Source: Panopea generosa (Eukaryota; Mollusca; Bivalvia; Adapedonta; Hiatellidae). Taken from it: a stretch of 64,000 bases of DNA. Under the pieces are notes generated by a model, which was not told the origin of the DNA, did not search any database, and saw only the letters and a program-made list of their open reading frames with translations. A program made the position numbers and the translations under genes. Positions 59,501 through 64,000 of this stretch are shown here, piece after piece. Location: NCBI GenBank assembly GCA_029582155.1, contig CM055899.1:81189556-81253555 (forward strand). The letters run 5' to 3'. The first letter of the stretch is position 1, and each line of letters opens with the position of its first letter.

Positions 59501-59515
59501 TGCTGTACAGCAGAT
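56501..59515 (+). repeat. 21-bp minisatellite with higher-order structure
   Basis: The unit is GTTATATGCTGCTGTATGTT plus T (21 bp), alternating at first with GTTATGTGATGCTGTAGTTT as 42-bp dimers and then homogenised. The marker TATTCTGATGTAC occurs with TTCTG at 57986, 58091, 58196, 58301, 58616, 58826 and 59141: spacings 105, 105, 105, 315, 210, 315. A 525-bp higher-order unit (315+210) is therefore duplicated. Because 21 is divisible by three and the unit lacks stops in all plus frames, overlapping frames up to 605 codons exist; in one the repeat reads YAAVCLL. There is no start context, splice signal or frame preference to suggest translation. Confidence 0.96.
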
Positions 59516-60040
59516 TAAATTATCAATAACTATACCAATAGTTCTAAATTAGACGTATAAAATATTCATCAAATATTAAAAAATTGAATATTTTTTATTC
59601 GAAACATATTTTCACAAAATCATCTTATTAATATACTTCTGACGAAGTTTATATAAAAAAAGTTTTAAATTCATATTGCCACCGAAATACCATGCAACGT
59701 TAAGAATTTTTAATTAAACGAGTTAAAGGTTAGATTGAAATCACTTAAAGCAAACACAATTTATTACGAATATTACACTTAAGAAAAACATATATTGACA
59801 ATATCGCGGTACCCGGTAACATGGACAGATTATAAAAAACACTTTTGCTTAATTGTTTTGTCCAAATACATTTCGTTTTTATGTTTAGCACATAACACTT
59901 CTTCTTTTGTCTTTTTTTCTATTAGAAAAATTGAATTTTCAATTATAAACTGTTAATACTAGTATAGTATTATGCCTTTAACTTTCAATGTTGTTGGGTT
60001 TTATTTAGTTTCAGTTAGGCTTTTCAAAAGTCAATTCGTT
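59516..60040. other. AT-rich sequence between array and peptide gene
   Basis: No gene or repeat is supported. It lies downstream of the minus-strand peptide gene. Confidence 0.45.
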
Positions 60041-60049
60041 TGTGCTGTA

Positions 60050-60055
60050 TTTATT
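60050..60055 (-). terminator. Candidate poly(A) signal of the peptide gene
   Basis: AATAAA on the minus strand lies about 230 bases after the stop codon at 60285, a plausible 3' UTR distance. In AT-rich DNA the hexamer is frequent, so support is modest. Confidence 0.35.
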
Positions 60056-60284
60056 TCATTTTATTTTGACATATTTCCATCTTAATTAATGAAAATGCAC
60101 AAAAGCAACGTGACTTTTAACTTTTGTTACACAATCCAATGAAGCCGTTTTCAGTGCTGCTGCTTCTTCAGTAGTAGCTTTCTCGATAGAAGCTTAATTT
60201 TATGTAAATATTATATGTGAACTCGTCATCATTGTAAACCTAACCACCTCAAATAATCCGCTTGTCACTTTGTCTAACTCTTTC

Positions 60285-60545
60285 TTAGCATCCGCTGCTT
60301 TTTTTTTCAAGCAGTCTTAATTTATCAGTTAGTTCATTCTTAGCCACTCCGACTGCACTTTTTTCTTCGTTCTTTACTTTATCCCATGCGGCTTTAGCTA
60401 ATGCTATACGTGCTTCTTTACTGGTATCTATCACTTTTTTAACTTTTTCTTTCACTTTATTGAAAATCTTATCGAAAATAGAAGCTTCTATATATACTGC
60501 AAGTAGTACTATAAGTAATGCAACAAGTACATATTTCCCATTCAT
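60285..60545 (-). CDS. Small secreted cationic amphipathic peptide precursor, 86 codons
   Basis: Residues 1-21 (MNGKYVLVALLIVLLAVYIEA) form a textbook signal peptide with a probable cleavage after IEA. The rest, about 65 residues, is rich in lysine (15) with few prolines, one tryptophan, and a repeating pattern of hydrophobic and charged residues (SIFDKIFNKVKEKVKKVI) that would make amphipathic helices of net positive charge. Such precursors include antimicrobial and membrane-active peptides of invertebrates; no family is recognised, so this is a property-based suggestion. The start is chosen because the signal peptide begins there and because ATTTTAG, an acceptor-like sequence, lies directly upstream. 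A leader exon is therefore likely. The frame ends at SSGC right after a nine-A run (60299-60307 in plus coordinates). The alternative frame past that run stays open for about 30 more codons and is Ala/Lys-rich, which hints at an indel in the run. Confidence 0.6.
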   Translation of the reverse strand: MNGKYVLVALLIVLLAVYIEASIFDKIFNKVKEKVKKVIDTSKEARIALAKAAWDKVKNEEKSAVGVAKNELTDKLRLLEKKSSGC

Positions 60546-60562
60546 CTAAAATCAAATTAAAA
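60546..60562 (-). promoter_or_regulatory. Candidate 3' splice site before the peptide ATG
   Basis: On the minus strand TTTTAATTTGATTTTAG ends immediately before the ATG of the secreted peptide. The U-rich tract and AG suggest that a 5' UTR intron is removed here. No donor exon was identified upstream. Confidence 0.4.
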
Positions 60563-60577
60563 CATGAATTAATTTAA

Positions 60578-60676
60578 ATGATATAGCATGTGTTATGTGT
60601 TAATTGATATAGCATGTGTTATGTGTTAAATGATAAAGCATGTGTTATGTATTAAATGATAACGCGTGTGTTATGG
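60578..60676 (+). repeat. 26-bp tandem repeat, four copies
   Basis: GATATAGCATGTGTTATGTG plus TTAATT recurs four times with small changes, ending GATAACGCGTGTGTTATGG. It lies just upstream of the peptide gene, within its presumed 5' intron or promoter. Confidence 0.9.
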
Positions 60677-60894
60677 ACACAACAACATACACGTCGTGTA
60701 ATATAATTGTAATCGTTATAGCTACATCGTATGTCTATCATACGTGAAATTCAAATTAAGACGGTATATATTTGAATTTTACTGTGTCTCAAAATAACCG
60801 TCACCATTGGTGACTCAAATTCAAAAAATGAAACGGAAATCACATTTGAAACGGGCAGATAACATACAGTTGGTTTCTTTAACGAGAATTGAAA

Positions 60895-60945
60895 AGAGAG
60901 GTCAAGAAGAGAGGTCAAGAAGAGAGGTGAAGAAGATAGTTTACT
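60895..60945 (+). repeat. 15-bp tandem repeat, about three copies
   Basis: AGAGAGGTCAAGAAG is repeated, the last copy with GTGAAGAAG. It is purine-rich. No function is suggested. Confidence 0.85.
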
Positions 60946-61144
60946 AGCTACCTGATTGGTAATTACATTTTGGGCCAGTAAACTCGTATGTTCACGAAAA
61001 CAAACTGGACATAATAAAAATAATTCAATGAATAGTTTAATTTTAATGCATTAATGCATCTGCCATGCTAATCACACAATTACAATATTATTTCATTTGC
61101 AAAATAAGATGCACAAAGAATTACGTAATTAAATAATCAAACCG

Positions 61145-61440
61145 CATTGTGGGTCACTCATTCTAGTTCAGGTGTGGGTCACGCTGTTTTATTACAGGTA
61201 TGGGTCACATTGTTTTGTTGCAGGTAAGGGTCATTATGTCATATTTAAAGTTTGTGTACTATTTTGTTTTAAATCTTGGTCACCGTGTCCTGCTTCAGAT
61301 CTGTGACACTTTGTCTAGTATCAAGTACTGGTCACCACTTCCTGAATCTTGTTTCATTACACTGTCTCCATGTTCAGTTTAAGGTCTTGGTCACCGTGTC
61401 CTAGTCCATTTCGGGCCACAGTGTCCTATTTCAGCGTCTG
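61145..61440 (+). repeat. Degenerate minisatellite with GGGTCAC core
   Basis: Short units such as CAGGTGTGGGTCACGCTGTT, CAGGTATGGGTCACATTGTT and GGTCTTGGTCACCGTGTCCT recur at roughly 30-60 bp spacing, about nine times. The 60-codon open frame across it is not treated as a gene. Confidence 0.7.
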
Positions 61441-62160
61441 AACTACTGTTTATTGTATGCCTCACATTGATTTCAAAGAATTGCTTTTACCAAGGGCGGA
61501 GACTTCATCTTTTATCACTATCCGTGGATTTTCTACTTGCTCTGTGACGTGACGTATAATATCCATGTGACGTAAATTGAATGATTTGACGTCTTAAAAA
61601 CGATTGTGGCAAAACAATGATGAAGAATTAAATTGAAATAATTATCCAATGTGTTTTGCATGAAACAAAATTACAGGTGGAACACGTGGGCCAGCCTGGT
61701 TGCTATATATTTAAAAGCAATACAATTTGTGTCAACTTATAGGAAATCAGTCGTTTGTGATAACTGTTTTCTATCGACCATTGACGGAGTTAATATAGGC
61801 TATTTTTAAAAACTAATTTATGTATGGTAGGTGAAAACTAATTGTAAATAGCATTTTAAAACGTTTTACTATTGCCGTGTGTTTCTCCCATACTAAGTAA
61901 AAAATAAAAAAAGTTGCAAGTGTTTAAAATTTAGTATGATTTGACCAGGAGTTGATCCACTTACCTCAAACATGCAGGGACAGGTAATGTATCTCTGGTA
62001 TACACCTCAGACAAACCGAATTTGATGACTATGATTGCCCAGGCTCAGAGGCCGGCATTGGTTATATCCAGGAAACGGACACGAGAACGATTCATATCAT
62101 ATCTGATTTTACTTCACAACTTAAATAAATAAATAACACCATCTGTAAAAAATGAATAAA
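61441..62160. other. Unique sequence, no gene recognised
   Basis: A stretch at 61930-61985 read on the minus strand (TTTGAGGTAAGTGGATCAAC) is weakly tRNA/SINE-like, but no A box is convincing. Nothing else is supported. Confidence 0.4.
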
Positions 62161-62164
62161 CAAC

Positions 62165-64000
62165 AGAATAGTGCATACCATAGTGCATATCACGGTACAT
62201 ATATAACGGTGCACATCACGGTCATATCACGCTACATATCAAGGTACACATCACGATGTATATCTCGGTACATATGACGGTATATATCACGATGTATATC
62301 ACGGTACATATGACGGTATATATCACGATGTATATCTCTGTACATATGACGGTATATATCACGATGTATATCACGGTACATATTACGGTATATATCACGA
62401 TGTATATCACGATACATATGACGGTATATATCACGATGTATATCTCGGTACATATGACGGTATATATCACGATGTATATCACGGTACATATGACGGTATA
62501 TATCACGATGTATATCACGGTACATATCACGGTAGATATCACAGTGCATATCACAGTGTATATCACGGTACATATCACGGTTCATATCGCGGTAGATATC
62601 ACGGTAGATATCACAGTGCATATCACACTACATATCACGGTTCATATCGCGGTAGATATCACGGTAGATATATCAGTGCATATCACACTGCATATCACGG
62701 TACATATCAAGGTGCATATCACGGTAGATATCACTGTAGATATCACAGTGCATATCAAAGTGCATATTACGTTACATATCACGGTTCATATCGCGGTTGA
62801 TATAATGGTAGATATCACAGTGCATATCACAGTGTATATCACGGTACATATCAAGGTGCATATCACGGTAGATAATCAATGTAGATATCACAGTGCATAT
62901 CACGGTGCATATCACGGTAGATATCACGATGTATATCACGCTACATATCACGGTAGATATCACAGAGCATATCACAGTGCATATCACGGTACAAATCACT
63001 GTTCATATCGCGGTAGATATCACGGTAGATATCACAGTGCATATCAAACTGCATATCACGGTAGATATCAAGGTGCATATCACGGTAGATATCACGATGT
63101 ATATCACAGTGCATATTACGGTACATATCACGGTTCATATCGCGGTAGATATCACGGTAGATATCACAGTGCATATCAAACAGCATATCACGGTAGATAT
63201 CAATGTGCATATCAAGGTAGATATCACTGTAGATATCACAGTGCATGTCACGGTGCATATCACGGTAGATATCTCAGTGCATATCACAGGGCATATCACG
63301 GTTCGTATCAAGGTGCATATCACGGTAGATATCACGATGTATATCACCCTACATATCACGGTAGATATCACAGTGCTCATCACAGTGCATATCACGGTTC
63401 GTATCAAGGTGCATATCACGGTAGATATCACTGTAGATATCACAGTGCATATCACGGTGCATATCACGGTACATATCACGATGTATATCACCCTACATAT
63501 CACGGTAGATATCACAGTGCTCATCACAATGCATATCACGGTACAAATCACTGTTCATATCGCGGTAGATATCACGGTAGATGTCACAGAGCATATTACA
63601 CTGCATATCACGGTATATATCAAGGTGCATATCACGGTAGATATCAATGTGGATATCACAGTACATATCAAAGGTAGATATCATGGTAGATATCACTGTA
63701 GATATCACAGTGCATTTCACGTTGCATATCACGGTAGATTTCTCATTGCATATCACAGTGCATATTGCTGTAGATATCAAGGTGCATATCACGGTAAATA
63801 TCACGGTAGATATCACAGTGCATATCACGGTAGATATCACTGTAGATATCACAGTGCATATCACGGTGCATATCACGGTAGGTATCTCAGTGCATATCAC
63901 AATGCATATCACGGTTCATATCAAGATGCATATCACGGTTCATATCACGGTAGATATCACGATGTATATCATGCTACATATCACGGTAGATATAACAGTG
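62165..64000 (+). repeat. 12-bp minisatellite array, continues past the window end
   Basis: The unit is ATATCACGGTAG with variants ATATCACAGTGC, ATATCACGATGT and ATATGACGGTAT. The first 300 bp follow a 36-bp higher-order pattern of three monomers. Because the period is a multiple of three and no stop occurs in most variants, open frames exist on both strands (up to 473 codons on the plus strand, coding Tyr-His-Ser/Gly-Ala/Arg-type repeats). Simultaneous openness on both strands argues against coding. Confidence 0.96.

Noticed and set aside
57735..59552. 605-codon open reading frame as a real protein gene
   Set aside because: The 21-bp period keeps every frame open. Overlapping long frames on the same strand and lack of start context or homology point to a by-product of the repeat.
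60086..60193. Second Ala/Glu/Lys-rich open segment on the minus strand as another exon of the peptide gene
   Set aside because: It is open for 36 codons and compositionally similar, but has no clear acceptor or start and lies within the presumed 3' UTR. Not enough to call.
62232..63912. Open reading frames up to 473 codons on both strands of the 12-bp array
   Set aside because: Both strands are open at once because the stop-poor monomer has a length divisible by three.

Overview
The window looks like accessory, repeat-saturated DNA from an animal nuclear genome, most likely a bivalve or another mollusc. The reasons are the AT-rich composition, several families of tRNA-headed SINEs, a Jockey/CR1-type non-LTR reverse transcriptase, Tc1/mariner and Penelope-like remnants, GT-AG splice signals with TACTAAT branch points, and no prokaryotic gene organisation. 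The species cannot be named from sequence alone. No complete conventional protein gene is seen except one small secreted cationic peptide on the minus strand near 60.5 kb.

Layout. 1-2.97 kb: unique AT-rich sequence. 2.98-7.94 kb: 34-bp minisatellite. 7.9-11.8 kb: mostly unique sequence with SINE pieces. 11.83-17.69 kb: about 133 copies of a GC-richer 44-bp unit that resembles the anticodon-to-T-arm part of a tRNA-like SINE head. 17.89-21.75 kb: 35-bp minisatellite. 21.8-26 kb: unique sequence with one antisense SINE. 26.0-31.4 kb: transposon graveyard holding Tc1 relics, a truncated reverse transcriptase, a Tc1 copy lacking one end, a ~410-bp duplicated unit and the C-terminus of a Penelope-like GIY-YIG protein.

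33.5-48.7 kb is the most unusual part. A pair of exon-like segments (A, 46 bp; B, about 37 bp), each with strong splice signals, recurs 28 times, mostly in a 257-bp tandem array. It is followed by older, larger exon-like modules interrupted by a SINE and by an internally deleted Tc1 element. The first intron of the series holds a C-rich tandem array (34.2-36.1 kb).

48.7-54.6 kb: scattered SINEs, a MITE candidate and degenerate repeats. 54.6-59.5 kb: a 41/42-bp array grading into a 21-bp array with accidental long open frames. 60.3-60.5 kb: the small secreted peptide gene. 62.2-64.0 kb: a 12-bp minisatellite running off the window end.

About 30 kb, close to half of the window, lies in seven tandem arrays with no obvious common monomer. 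Most long open reading frames here come from repeat periods divisible by three, or from monomers without stops, and are not treated as genes. The genes do not form a pathway; the coherent story is repeated local duplication and transposition, perhaps over the remains of a multi-exon gene at 33-49 kb.
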